Under the pieces are notes generated by a model, which saw only the letters and a list, made by a program, of their open reading frames with translations, did no database searches and was not told the origin of the DNA. From Campanula takesimana (Eukaryota > Streptophyta > Magnoliopsida > Asterales > Campanulaceae), in contig JAOWBW010000323.1 in assembly GCA_026119855.1 (NCBI GenBank), positions 62,001 through 126,000 of the forward strand: DNA of 64,000 nucleotides. Direction: 5' to 3'. Of the stretch, positions 11,501 through 21,336 are shown one piece after another. Position 1 is the stretch's first letter. Each line of letters begins with the position of its first letter. The translations under genes were made by a program, and so were the position numbers.

Positions 11501-12125
11501 ATTGGCTTGGTCCATCCCTTCGTCGAGCACTTCATGCCCCGGAGCGCGGGTATCAACATCCGCAACTGGGAGGCGGATCCTGCAGCCCTAAAATAAATGG
11601 ATATTGTCGGCCCAAAGCAATGAGGAACAGAGAGGTCCGGCTGACGAACTGAACTCATGCCTCTCCCGCATCAAGTTGACCGCCATTTGGACCCTACGAA
11701 AGCAAGCCCCGAGTCTCAGATTCATTCTCTAGGTAAGGTCTTGCGACTAGAGTCGGGTGGAGGGGTGCTTTGACTTTCGGGACTGACGGGGCTCGAACCC
11801 GCAGCTTCCGCCTTGACAGGGCTCTATTTGCCTGTTCGTCGGCCTACCTTTGACCAGGGAAAAGCGATAGAACATCCTTGAAACCGTTTGGATGGGTGTT
11901 TACCCCAAAGTCTTCCTAGATACCAAGACCCTTAAAATGCCGGTGAAAGAAAGGAATAAAGCAATGCTCTTCCGGTCGCTACGGCTCAGGTCAACGAAAG
12001 CGCTTTTGCGCCTGTCTTCTACCAGTTCTTATTTGATCGGGAACCTTTATAGCTCTGCGTTCGGTCCATTCCCTTCATATAGTATGGATAGCACTTGGAG
12101 CTCGCGCTCTCGACGATCCGCGAAC
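11501..12125. other. Organelle-derived DNA insert (probable NUMT)
   Basis: This 0.6-kb block interrupts the 43-bp array, and array sequence borders it on both sides. It contains the 3' part of a chloroplast-type trnD-GUC and otherwise has the even base composition and style of plant mitochondrial intergenic DNA. Because chloroplast-derived trnD is common in angiosperm mitochondria, a mitochondrial source is more likely than a direct plastid one. The tRNA portion is recognised from sequence; the rest is inferred. Confidence 0.65.
11778..11822 (-). pseudogene. trnD-GUC: Partial trnD-GUC (chloroplast-type tRNA-Asp)
   Basis: Read on minus, the sequence is GCCCTGTCAAGGCGGAAGC, then GCGGGTTCGAGCCCCGTC, then the acceptor end AGTCCCG. 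This gives the anticodon loop with GTC, the T arm with GTTCGAG, and the 3' acceptor strand. The D arm and 5' acceptor strand are missing, so it is a fragment of about 45 of 74 bases and cannot be functional. Confidence 0.8.
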
Positions 12126-12254
12126 CGCCCGGCCGCGCTTTGTAAGTCCAGGTTAAGAAGTTAAGTTAAATTAACCCGGCCGCGCTTCGTAAGTCCAGGT
12201 TAAGAATGTGAATTTAACCCATCCGTACTTCGTAAGTCCAGTTAAAAATGTGAA
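12126..12254. repeat. 43-bp tandem array, element D (right part)
   Basis: About three degenerate units of the same 43-bp repeat seen left of the organellar insert, for example GGCCGCGCTTCGTAAGTCCA. This shows that the insert landed inside a pre-existing array. Confidence 0.8.
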
Positions 12255-12955
12255 AAATTGTCCTTTGGCAGTCCGGCGTGGCGTAAAACCATTAGGTTTA
12301 GTGAGATTATGTCCTTCGGCGGTCCGGTGTGATGTAAGACCATTAGGTTTAGTGAGATTATATCCTTTGGCAGTCCGGCGTGGTGTAAAACCATTAGGTT
12401 TAGTGAGATTATGTCCTATGGCGGTCTGGTGTGATGTAAGACTATTAGGTTTAGTGAGATTATATCCTTTGGCAGTCCGGAATGACATAAGTCCATTAAG
12501 TTAGATTTGTCCTTTGGCCGTCCGGCGTGACGTAAGACCATTAGGTATAGTGATATTATGTCCTTTCGCCGTCTGGCGTGACATAAGACCATTAGGTTTA
12601 GTGAGATTATGTCCTTTGGCGGTCCGGTGTGACGTAAGTCCATTAGGTTAGATATGTCCTTTGGCCGTCCGGCGTGACGTAAGACCATTAGGTTTTGTGA
12701 GATATGTCCTTTGGCCGTCCGGCGTGACGTAAAACCATTAGGCTCTGTGAGATTTGTCCTTTGGTCGTCTGGCATGATGTAAGACCATTAGGTTTCGGTG
12801 AAATTTGTCCTTTGGCCGTCCGGCGTGACGTAAAACCATTAGGTTTTGTGAGATTATGTCCTTTGGCGGTCCGGTGTGACTTAAGACCATTAGGTTTCGT
12901 GAGATTCGTCCTTGGCCGTCCGGCGTGGCGTAAGACCATTAGACTTTGTTGACCC
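12255..12955. repeat. About 50-bp tandem array, element D
   Basis: Roughly 13 copies of a unit like TCCTTTGGCCGTCCGGCGTG plus ACGTAAGACCATTAGGTTT. The phrase CGTAAG(A/T)CCA echoes the 43-bp array's CGTAAGTCCA, suggesting a common origin. Long frames across it on either strand are by-products of the repeats, not genes. Confidence 0.88.
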
Positions 12956-13560
12956 ATCCGTACTACGTAAGTCCAGGATAGAAAGTGAAATCGTGAAAGT
13001 CCCGGCCGTACCTTGTAAGTCCAGGATGAAAGTTAAGATGTTATTGCCCCGGCAGCCCTTGGTAGGGCGTAAGACCAGTATAGTCATGATTAGGTTAAGA
13101 AAACCTTTGACCCCCGAGAGTGGCCAGGTTAGAGAAAACCTATCATTGTGACGGCAGTCTGGAGAGATAAGTTGACCAGTTTGTGCAGTCGACCCTCCGA
13201 CATGAGATAAGTTGACCAGTTTGTGTAGTCGACCCTTCGCCATGAGAAAAGTTGACCAAATTGACCAATGTGTCCCGGCAGTCCTTAGTCGGACATAAGA
13301 CCAGTTACCTTTGAGTCGACCCTCTCTTGATAGATCCTAGTCGATCAAGCCCAGCCTCTGAGCCATGCCCATTATTTGAGCCTCTGAGCCATGCCCATTC
13401 CTTGAGTCGACCCTCTCCGATAGAGCCAAGTCGATCAAGTCTAGCCTCTGAGCCATCCCCATTATTTGAGCCTCTAAGCCATGCCAGCCCCCTTAGTCCG
13501 AATAGAGCCAAGTTGACCAAGTCCGGCCTTTGAGCCATGCCTGTTTAGGAAGGGATGAAT
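12956..13560. repeat. Further degenerate tandem repeats, element D
   Basis: Three blocks occur. CGTAAGTCCAGGAT-type units fill 12960-13035. About 40-bp units around AAGTTGACCAGTTTGTGCAG fill 13165-13265. Units with GAGCCTCTGAGCCATGCCCA alternating with AGTCGATCAAGTC fill 13310-13540. They continue the variable 3' region of D. Confidence 0.7.
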
Positions 13561-13756
13561 GAATATCCACCTAAGGCCCATAGGTTTGAGTAGCCTTAAA
13601 ATCTCTCACCCGAACTATGTTAGGATTGATTCCCTCGAATAGGGATACGTAGGTCCAGCCATAGAACAAATCGGCCAAGCCATCCTCCCATCAGATTGGG
13701 ATGCTTATTTTGTCGACAACCCCACTTTCTTCAAAAGTGACGTTACCGAGGGGCTC
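13561..13756 (+). other. Pre-LTR segment and polypurine-like tract, element D
   Basis: This non-coding stretch ends CGAGGGGCTC directly before the LTR. The same ten bases precede the LTRs of B and E (with one difference in F), although D's LTR is otherwise unrelated. It is the best candidate plus-strand primer site, although short and interrupted for a polypurine tract. Confidence 0.55.
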
Positions 13757-15327
13757 TGTAAGTACCCCAATCTGAATTTGACCTACTTTAGAGGAATTCT
13801 TGGTACCATTTAGGGATAAACCAATGGGCCAGGACCTCACTAGAATAAACCTAATATTCCAGGACTGAACTGGAATATAACTTAGAAAAATCCAGAAGCT
13901 CGCCAAGTCGAATCGTACGGATGGTTTGGGTCTGAGGGGTTGAGCCGTACGGCTATGTTGGGCACCCTCAGTCCCAATAAATTGAACCCCATGCTGATCA
14001 TTTCAGGGGGGGGGGGAAGAACATTGTTTAGATAGGGGAAACTCTGCAGAAATTATGTCTGAGAGAGAAATCACCCTTATAATTGAGTGAAGGAAAGGAA
14101 GATAGACTACAACCATCATAGGTGAGGTCCCCTTCCCCCATCTTCTCTTCATCTCAACTCTATTTTGCTTTGTTAATCACATTACTTGTTCTTGTTTACA
14201 TTCTTGTAAGACTTGTCCTCTCAAGCAAATTTACATTCTTGCAAGACTTGTCCATTTCAAGCATACATATATTATATTACTACAAGACTTGTTCATTTCA
14301 AGCATATATATCTTATATATATACATATAATGTGAACTAAACCATGAGCATGATTCAAGGTGCCCTTCATAATTTTGTGTGAAAGAGGTTCAAACCTAAG
14401 GATGATCATGGTTTAATTTCTTGTTCTAAATAGTTTAAGATCTCTTTATCAAGGTGAAAGCTCATGTCTTTATGTTGGTATTACACAAACTAGGCCATGA
14501 TGATCATGTTGGGGTATAAAGGCTCAATCTTTATCATCCCAACCTTGATCTAGCTAAAAATCCCTAAGATTGGGTCATAAAGATTGGATCTTTATGTTGT
14601 TTTTGTTGTCCCTCAAGGTTAATCTTTCATAAAAAGTCCATTTTGATGGTAAAGTTCCAATCTTTACTCATCAAATGGCAATTTTGGCCCAAAGGGCATG
14701 TTCATCACCTTTCTCAAAATTTCCCCAATGATTGTCTTGATCACACCCAAAACCTTTGTTTTTGGTGTCTAATTTGTTATCAATGACATAGGGATGATTA
14801 AATCCATGATTTTGTTGAAGAAAATAACTGAAAATGATCATTTCAGTCCAGTTTCAGCAAGAACACTGTGTTTTGCCTGAAACTGGACAGTTTTCTGATA
14901 AACTATCAAAAACCCCTAAAATGCTCTCCCTAGCCGTACGGCTACTTTGGCCAGGGAGGGAATTTTCCAGTCTCTTCCCTTTTTGACTGGAACAATTGCA
15001 AAATAACCATTTTCTATTAAATAATTAACCAATTTTGTTAAAATGTTAGTTTCTCCCATTTTTGAAATACACACACACACATGCACGTTTGTTAACTAAC
15101 GTTAAGGAGACTCGGTCCTATCCGAGGCGACTTGGGTGACGTAAAACTCTTCACAAGGCGTAACCTGACATCCGAACTAATAGAATCTCTAACCTTTCCA
15201 TTTGTTGGGTTAAATAATTAACAAATGTGGCGACTCCGTTATATTTTGCGTGATAACCGTGTTTGGTTTTTTGCCTTTCGAAACGAAAACCCCTTCGTTT
15301 CCCTCGACACGGGGTGGGATCCTTACA
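13757..15327 (+). repeat. 3' LTR of element D
   Basis: It is bounded by TGTAAG and CTTACA. It aligns with the shorter inverted copy at 28091-28877, which lacks about 0.78 kb corresponding to 13905-14690 here. It carries the palindrome AGCCGTACGGCT at 13943 and 14932; the second lies about 90 bases before an AT-rich TATA-like stretch (CTATTAAATAA). Its outer flank is CCAGG. Confidence 0.88.
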
Positions 15328-15699
15328 CCAGGTCACTCGGGAGTTCTTCACCACAAACTTACAGTCGACTAGAGCCAACAGCTCGGCAGGCGTCCTAACA
15401 GTCCCGCTAACACCACAAGGGACAGGTACCTCAGAAAAGGGCAAGTCGGTCAGAGCCGTAAAATCAGTAGGGGTCATAGTCACCTCCCCCATTGGCAAGT
15501 GGAAGGTGTGAGTGGTGTCCCACCATCGCTCCCTCAAAGCCTGAATCACACCAGGATCATTCTTCAACGAAGGCAGACTGGTAATGAAAGGACCGAAAAA
15601 TGTAGCAGCCACCCGAGTCTGTACATTCTCTGGAAGTTTCCTCCATACAGAAATGGGCGCCTGATCCCCACCTCAGATCTCGGTCAAACGGTTTCACCT
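15328..15699 (-). pseudogene. Element F antisense plant-mobile-domain gene, exon 2 (5' part)
   Basis: Translation on minus gives VWRKLPENV, then TFFGPFITSLPSLKNDPGV, then RERWWDTTHTFHLPMGEVTM and TPTDFTALTDLPF, closely matching exon 2 of the gene in element B. The WWD...HTFHLP...PTDFTALTDLP block is typical of plant mobile domain proteins. The exon starts after an acceptor ending TTTTTAG and has early stop changes. It ends at 15328 in ...TCGAGTGACCTGG-like sequence, where element D inserted. The exact continuation (GGGAGGATTCGGGCTTAC...) is at 28878 on plus. Confidence 0.82.
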
Positions 15700-15967
15700 C
15701 TAAAAAGAAATAAGATGTAAAGAAAAATTTGTTAGCATAACGGCTAGAAAATGGCCTAACCCAACATGAAGAAATTCAACATGGCAATGGCATGGTGTGC
15801 GAACAAGTGTGTGAACATGCAAATGGGTGTCCAAACATCCTCTTCACAACAAATCAACAATGACAACGACATGCAAAACATGATTAGAAGAGTTACTGCA
15901 GAAGTATCACGGACAAAATGGTACGACCCTAAAATGCAAATTGTCAAAAAGAAGGCGAAATTCTTAC
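15700..15967 (-). other. Intron 1 of the element F antisense gene
   Basis: Bounded on minus by GTAAGAAT and TTTTTAG. The equivalent intron in element B has the same donor (GTAAGAAT) and a TTTTCAG acceptor and is of similar length. Confidence 0.65.
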
Positions 15968-16104
15968 CAATCCCGCAGAAACAAAGTGGGAAATATGAGT
16001 ATGAGACTCATAAGTAAGCTGCCTTGGGTCCATGGCCTCAACCCGACCTCGGCTTCTTCGCCTATGGGCATCTCAAAAGGGGGAGTTTGATGAGAACTCG
16101 ACAT
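15968..16104 (-). pseudogene. Element F antisense gene, exon 1
   Basis: It starts ATGTCGAGTTCTCATCAAAC and encodes M-S-S-S-H-Q-T-P-P-F-E-M-P before a one-base deletion shifts the frame. It aligns with exon 1 of the antisense gene in element B (MSDRQQSPPFEMP), which is 138 bases against 137 here. It ends at a GTAAG donor. Confidence 0.7.
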
Positions 16105-16660
16105 GATTTCTTGCTAGATTGGCCTCAAATGAACAAAGGAAACATTTTTAGATGATTTTCTCGCAGAATTTTGACTCAGAATACAGAGAGTTTGGGCTAT
16201 TTTTAAACTTGGCTCGAACAGAATGAGCAGTTTCTGAGTATATGCTGAACTTAGACGTGATGCGCGCATCTTCTGGTACCTCTATGTGCCGCACGTGCGT
16301 CCCACAGCCGTTCTCAGATGCGGGCGCTTCCCGTGTCCTGGTCAGGTTCAAGTTCCCATGCAGGAATAAATGCATCACATCGATATGCATTCAACTCCAT
16401 CCGAGTTTTCAGCTCCACCTCGGGGCATTTCAAGTACAAAAATTCCGCAACGTACATCATTAAATCTGACGGTTACAAAAGTCAAGTCAATCGTGACATT
16501 TTCCCCGGTCTGCGGTCAACTGTGCCCGCACCCCACAAAAGTCAACCGCAAACGCTACCCCAGACAGCGTACAGCTTCAAAACAGAAAATTTGGTCCACG
16601 GTGAACCACCGAAATCACCTCCTCATCAGCAAAATCTACTCAACAAAGTCAAATTTATTA
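16105..16660 (-). promoter_or_regulatory. Promoter region of the element F antisense gene
   Basis: On minus, a TATA-like box (GTTTAAAAATA) lies at about 16199-16208, roughly 100 bases before the ATG. A cluster of CG-rich tracts (GCGCGCATC, GCACGTGCG, GCGGGCGCTTCC) lies at 16260-16330, just upstream of it. B and E show the same arrangement. Short frames here are fortuitous. Confidence 0.5.
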
Positions 16661-17400
16661 GCAGGCAGATTTTCGAGTCCCTATACACCAACAGGCAGAC
16701 CTTCGAGTCCCTCTACATCGGCAGGCAAACTCTCCAGTCCCTCCAAATCAGCAGGCAGACTTTCGAGTCCCTCTACATCGGCAGGCAGACTTTCCAGTCC
16801 CTCCAAATCAGTAGGCAGACTTTCGAGTCCCTCCACATTGACAGGCAGACGTTCCAGTCCCTCCAAATCAGCAGGCAGACTTTCGAGTCCCTCCACACCA
16901 ACAGGCAGACCTTCGAGTCCCTCTACATCGGCAGGCAGACTCTTCAGTCCCTCCAAATCAGCAGGCAGACTTTCGAGTCCCTCTACATCAGCAGGCAGAC
17001 TTTCCAGTCCCTCCAAATCAGCAGGCAGACTTTCGAGTCCCTCTACTTCGGCAGGCAGACTCTCCAGTCCCTCCAAATCGGCAGGCAGACATTCATATCC
17101 CTCCAAATAGGCAGGCAAACTTTCGAGTCCCTCCACACCAACAGGCAGACTTTCGAGTCCCTCTACATCGGCAGGCAGACTCTCCAGTCCCTCCAAATCA
17201 GCAGGCAGACTCTCCAGTCCCTCTACATCAGCAGGCAGACTCTCGAGTCCATCTACACCAGCAGGCAGACTTTTGAGTCCCTCTACATCAGCAGGCAGAC
17301 TTTCGAGTCCCTCCACATCGGCAGGCAAACTCTTCAGTCCCTCCAAATTAGCAGGCAGACTTTCGAGTCCCTGAGCAGGCAGACTCTCTAGTCCCTCTAA
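16661..17400. repeat. 30-bp tandem array, element F
   Basis: About 24 units of GCAGGCAGACTTTCGAGTCC plus CTCTACATCG, often as 60-bp dimers. Because 30 is divisible by three, long frames open in several phases on both strands (S/P/T-rich, Q-T-F-E-S-L-rich, E-G-L-E-S-L-P-rich). These are repeat artefacts. The array occupies the same position as unrelated arrays in B, D and E. Confidence 0.92.
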
Positions 17401-17625
17401 GTCCTCTATACGAACTCTAAATTTTAGCCACGGTGGGCCGATTTCTATCACCGCACCCTCACTATCAGTAAAAGTCGCTCACACAGGGAGTGCACTCCTA
17501 TCTCTTGTAATTTCAAGATTCTTGTTCTCATCGAGTCTTTGCTTTTTTCCTGGTGATGTCCTCGGCGGATGTTTTGTTCTTTCGTCGACGCATTTTGTTT
17601 TGCAATCCATGTCGCCGAGGGGAGC
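17401..17625 (+). other. Pre-LTR segment and polypurine-like tract, element F
   Basis: This is homologous to segments before the 3' LTRs of E and B (phrases CACGGTGGGCCG, GGTGATGTCCT, GCAATCCA). It ends GCCGAGGGGAGC directly before the LTR. Confidence 0.65.
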
Positions 17626-18598
17626 TATAGACACCCTGCCTTGGACCGCTCACCCCGATTGCACATTTGATTTTGTGTTTCTCCCTATTTTAAATGTTTC
17701 TCGTTAGTTTCTGTTACTTCCGCTAAGTTCCTGACTGACTTCGTTAAGTCCAGGGACCAAAGTGAATAACAGTGCTGACTTTCTAGTCCATTCTGTCGTT
17801 TTTTCCATCTCCAAGGCGCACGCTTCCAGCCTTTGGGACCAGAGGCGCGCGCATCCCGCCACCAAGGTAAGAGGCGCGCGCACCTAGGCGTCAGTTACAA
17901 ATTTCTATACAAGAATCCCTCCCTTGCTCCTTTTGACAGGATTTGCCCGGGAAACTAATGTTTATGGCTTTGTTTTGGCACCAAAAACACACCTTCTTTA
18001 CCTATAAAAACCCTTTTAATTCACCATTGAGGAGGGGGAGGAATTTGAATCATTAACAAAAACTATACACAAATACTTACAAGGCATTTTCCTAAAAACC
18101 TTTTGAAGGAGTCCTTGAAGCTCTTTGAAGTATAGGTAAAAGACTACTATTTTCCCTCCTTTTCTACTTCATCTCTTCTCTCTTTCTTTTGCTTTGAATC
18201 AAAAGTGCAACCACCTAAACATTTTTGGGACATGACATCAAAGACTACTTCACTTCATTGAAGCTAGTCACGAAGTCATCTCCCTACATTCCAAACACCC
18301 CTTTTTTACCCCCCTTTATCATCAAGAATAAGAAGAACATTTCATCATTTATGTAGAATTTGATCAAGCAAGACCAACTTTAGTTGGGCGAGATGGGTGT
18401 TTAAGTACTTCCCATCTCGTAACCTAACCCCCGAACCTCATAACAAAGAATCTCTGTTTTCGTAATCAAACTTAGGCTATCAACATTAGTTTTTTTTTTA
18501 TGTTCCTCTAAAACATAGGTGGCGACTCTAAATCACAAATTGACATCCTAGGGTAACACACGTGCTCTAGCCAAGCCGTGGCCCCCGGGGTATCTACA
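17626..18598 (+). repeat. 3' LTR of element F
   Basis: Homologous to the LTRs of A, B, C and E, ending GGGGTATCTACA. The first two bases are TA rather than TG, so the terminus has mutated. The CG-rich tracts (around 17815-17885) and a CCTATAAAAACCC box (about 18001) are both present. The right flank is copia coding sequence. Confidence 0.88.
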
Positions 18599-20560
18599 CC
18601 TATCTAAACCCATCTCTTCCCTACCTGACTTCTCTCCTAAATCCATTACTTCTACCCTTAAAATTTCAGCCGATCCTTTTCCTGAAATATCTAAAGCTGA
18701 AATGGTAGAGACAATGGATGAACTTTTTATTGATCATGAGAAGCTGAGTAGCGTTCATAAAGTGATGGCTGCTAATTTCAATAGAATTTCTGCAGAGAAT
18801 GACTTGCTTGTGTCTGAACTTAAAGTTCTCAAAGGACATGAGCTTGAGTCTGTTCTTCTAAAGAAAGAAAACCTGGATCTCAAAATCCAAGTAACAGTAT
18901 TGATAGCTCGGATCGAAGATCTTGTGTTAAGAAATAATCATCTTTTAAGTGTTATTGATTCTTACACAAAATCTAGAGTTTCTGTTGAAACAATCCTGTC
19001 AACTCAAATGTCATATAAGGACCAATCTTGGTTAGGTTTTATTTCCAGCAGGAGTAGTTCTACTGAGACTTGTGCGACTGAGAAAAAGGGTGAGAAAGTT
19101 GAATGTAGTTCTGTTAATTCAGTGCATATGGATGCTAAGACAGTATACAGTGTTGTGGCTATAAAGTATCCTAAGAATCAGAACAAAAAGAAAGATAGCA
19201 CAAACAAAGTCATGTTAAGGTTGCTGATACCGAGTCTGCCGATAACGGTATTCTAGGTAAGTATATCAGCAGAGCAAGTGCTACTGGTCTAACCACTTCT
19301 GTTGCCGATGGACAAGTACCTAAAAAGGTAACTGCCAAAGGTAAACAGAATGGAAAGAAAGGCAATACTAGCACCTTCAAACCTACTAAGTTTGTGCCTG
19401 CCCTATCCTCTAGTTCTGCCAATGCACTAACTAAACATAATGATGTTCTACCAACTCCACAGCCTATCAGTCAAGTGAGATGTTCTAATTATTCTGATTA
19501 TGGTCACAAGGCTCATGAATGCCTCTTGAAGTACCTATCTGGACCCACTGAGGTTGCATCCGCCAGTGGTGGCCAGGTATGGTTGCCAAAGAGGAACTAA
19601 CCCTCGGACCCAAGAATAAGGGGGACTATAAGCATATCGTTTTATTTCAGGAATGCTTTATGGCCTCAACTTGTTCAAGCAAGGATTTGTGGATTCTAGA
19701 TAGTGGCTGTTCAAGGCACATGACAGGATTTGCAGATCTACTTGCCGATATTTTAGAAGCATCAGGTCCCCCAGTGGTTTTCGGTGATAATGCAAAAGGA
19801 AAAATCATCGGTATTGGTACCATCAAGAGAGGTGCAGTTACTGTATAGAAGGTCTCTCTAGTGGATGGTCTGAAACACAACCTTCTATCAATATCACAAT
19901 TCTGTGATAAAGGAATGCAGTGTGTATTTACTACTTCTAGTTGCTATGTGAAAGACATTGCTTCCAACGAAACTCTTCTCACTACCAAACGTAAAGGTAG
20001 CATTTATGCAGTCGACTTAAGTGCTATTACTGGTGATGCTAATGTTTGTTTTGTAGCTAAGAACATCAGTGAGAACTCATGGCTATGGCACAAGAGACTC
20101 AGCCACTTGAACTTCAAGTACCTATCCAAGCTTGCCTGTTCAATTCTGGTAACCGGTCTTCTTTAAGTGTCTGCTAATCAAGGAAACAAATGCAAGGCCT
20201 GTCAGCTTGGAAAACAACACAAGTCATCTTTCCACAGCAATCCCTGCATGTCAACATCTAAGTGCTTTCAATTGCTACATATGGATCTATTTGGCCCAAC
20301 AACTACAGCAAGTATTGGGGGAAGTAGATACACTTTGGTTATTGTAGATGATTTCTCTAGATATACTTGGGTGGAAACTTTCAGTCACAAAGATGACACC
20401 TATGCCGTTGCTACCAAGTTATTCAGACTACTACAGACCCAGAAAGAAAGCGATATCATAAGTATGAGATCAGACAACAGCACTAAATTCAAGAACAATG
20501 GTATTGCTCAGTACTGTGATGATCATGGCATAGACCATAACTTCTCAGCTACCGGTACAT
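18599..20560 (+). pseudogene. SIRE-like Ty1/copia gag-pol fragment
   Basis: This is an internal copia fragment that begins and ends abruptly. The gag C-terminal part has a coiled-coil segment (leucine/lysine-rich from 18700) and QMSYKDQSWLGF, typical of SIRE/Maximus elements. A degenerate zinc knuckle (CSNYSDYGHKAHEC) has lost one cysteine. Protease shows WILDSGCSRHMTG. The integrase start shows LWHKRLSHLN with C-K-A-C and HMDLFGP; the core shows VDDFSRYTWVE and MRSDN, then breaks off. Stops and frameshifts separate the pieces (near 19255, 19600, 19846, 20164). The left neighbour is the LTR of F. Confidence 0.8.
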
Positions 20561-21107
20561 ATAAAAGCTTACTCTATTCAGACTATTCACTCTCTTCCAT
20601 AACATATAAAAGCTTCACTTAAACTCTTCTTCTTCTTTTCGCTCCTCATTCTCTCCTGAACTCTCACTGTTGCTTGTGTTCATCATCATCGTTCTTCCTA
20701 CCATTCTTCAATAGATCTTACTCTATTCTCTGGTAAATATTTGATGATCTTACACTTGTATTTCAAACTTGTTTGAACTAACTGATTTTAACTTGTCAGA
20801 TTTCTTGAGTGTTTTTACAGAAAATGTCTAGCAACAAAAAGGATATCTATGGAGGTTATGTTCACTCTGTGTTCTTCGAAGACTCAACTGATGGAGATTT
20901 CTTGAAGAATTTGATGATTGGTTCTCTACTCGACTCATTCATCACTCTGACTGGGATTGATTTCATCTTTCTGAATCAAGTGCAAGAGTTCTTCTCCAAC
21001 TTAGAGGTCATCACCGCCCCAAATGATTCTTCTACCTTCATCTCCATCAATTCTTCTGTCGCCGGCATTCCTATCTCCATCACTCCGTCTTCCATTTCTA
21101 TTGTTTT
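20561..21107 (+). pseudogene. Leader and N-terminal open frame of a retroelement (origin uncertain)
   Basis: Two copies of ACATATAAAAGCTT lie at the left edge, followed by a pyrimidine-rich leader. A possible leader intron (CTCTG|GTAAAT ... TTTTTACAG) precedes an ATG at 20824. The frame encodes MSSNKKDIYGGYVHSVFFED, then a segment resembling the putative plant transposon protein domain (LNQVQEFFSNLEV). The copia LTR scrap truncates it at 21108. It may be the LTR end, leader and gag start of the same SIRE-like element, now out of order. I am not sure of the family. Confidence 0.45.
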
Positions 21108-21336
21108 TGTTGGTGTTGGTGCCCTAGGCACGTTTACTAAACGTTGTAATTGTTATCACTTATTTCATATTAATAAAGAGATGTTTTGATTATTATTGTT
21201 GTTCATGTTTACTTATAATAATCCCCGTCCCTATTACTTGTTTTGTATTAGTATAAAGGCTAAATAATCATGGGATGATATGTTAGATTTATGGGTACTT
21301 GTTTAGTACTGGACATGACCCACTCTATGAGATTTA
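21108..21336 (+). repeat. Truncated Angela-type copia LTR
   Basis: It begins TGTTGGTGTTGGTGCCCTAG and matches the first 0.23 kb of the solo LTR at 29058 with minor changes. It breaks off at GAGATTTA, directly abutting Tat integrase sequence. The junction is not an LTR end, so deletion or illegitimate recombination made it. Confidence 0.8.

Larger units (their letters stand above)
7368..15327 (+). mobile_element. Element D, 3' half (Tat-like Ty3/gypsy)
   Basis: The order is end of RT-RNase H, second RNase H, integrase, a conserved hairpin, an antisense DUF7745-type gene, tandem arrays (one split by organellar DNA), polypurine-like tract and 3' LTR. The 5' half (LTR, primer site, leader) lies in opposite orientation at 27192-28877; gag, protease and most of RT are missing. 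The outer flanks of the two LTRs are CCAGG and CCTGG, reverse complements, so an inversion separated the halves. Confidence 0.8.
15328..18598 (+). mobile_element. Element F, 3' end (Tat/Ogre-like)
   Basis: This holds antisense gene exons 2 (part) and 1, their promoter region, a 30-bp tandem array, the pre-LTR segment and the 3' LTR. The continuation of the same antisense gene lies at 28878-30714 and 54244-54866 on plus, so this block has been inverted relative to it. The pol of F is not in the window; before the inversion it would have lain beyond the last piece. Confidence 0.75.

Noticed and set aside
11778..11822. A functional tRNA-Asp gene
   Set aside because: The 5' acceptor strand and D arm are absent.
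12171..13243. Several frames of 80-120 codons over the D arrays
   Set aside because: Translated tandem repeats; frames shift between units and no domain is present.
16318..17451. Three long frames (about 246-357 codons) on both strands across the F array
   Set aside because: They exist because the 30-bp unit is a multiple of three; composition is purely repetitive and no start context or domain is seen.
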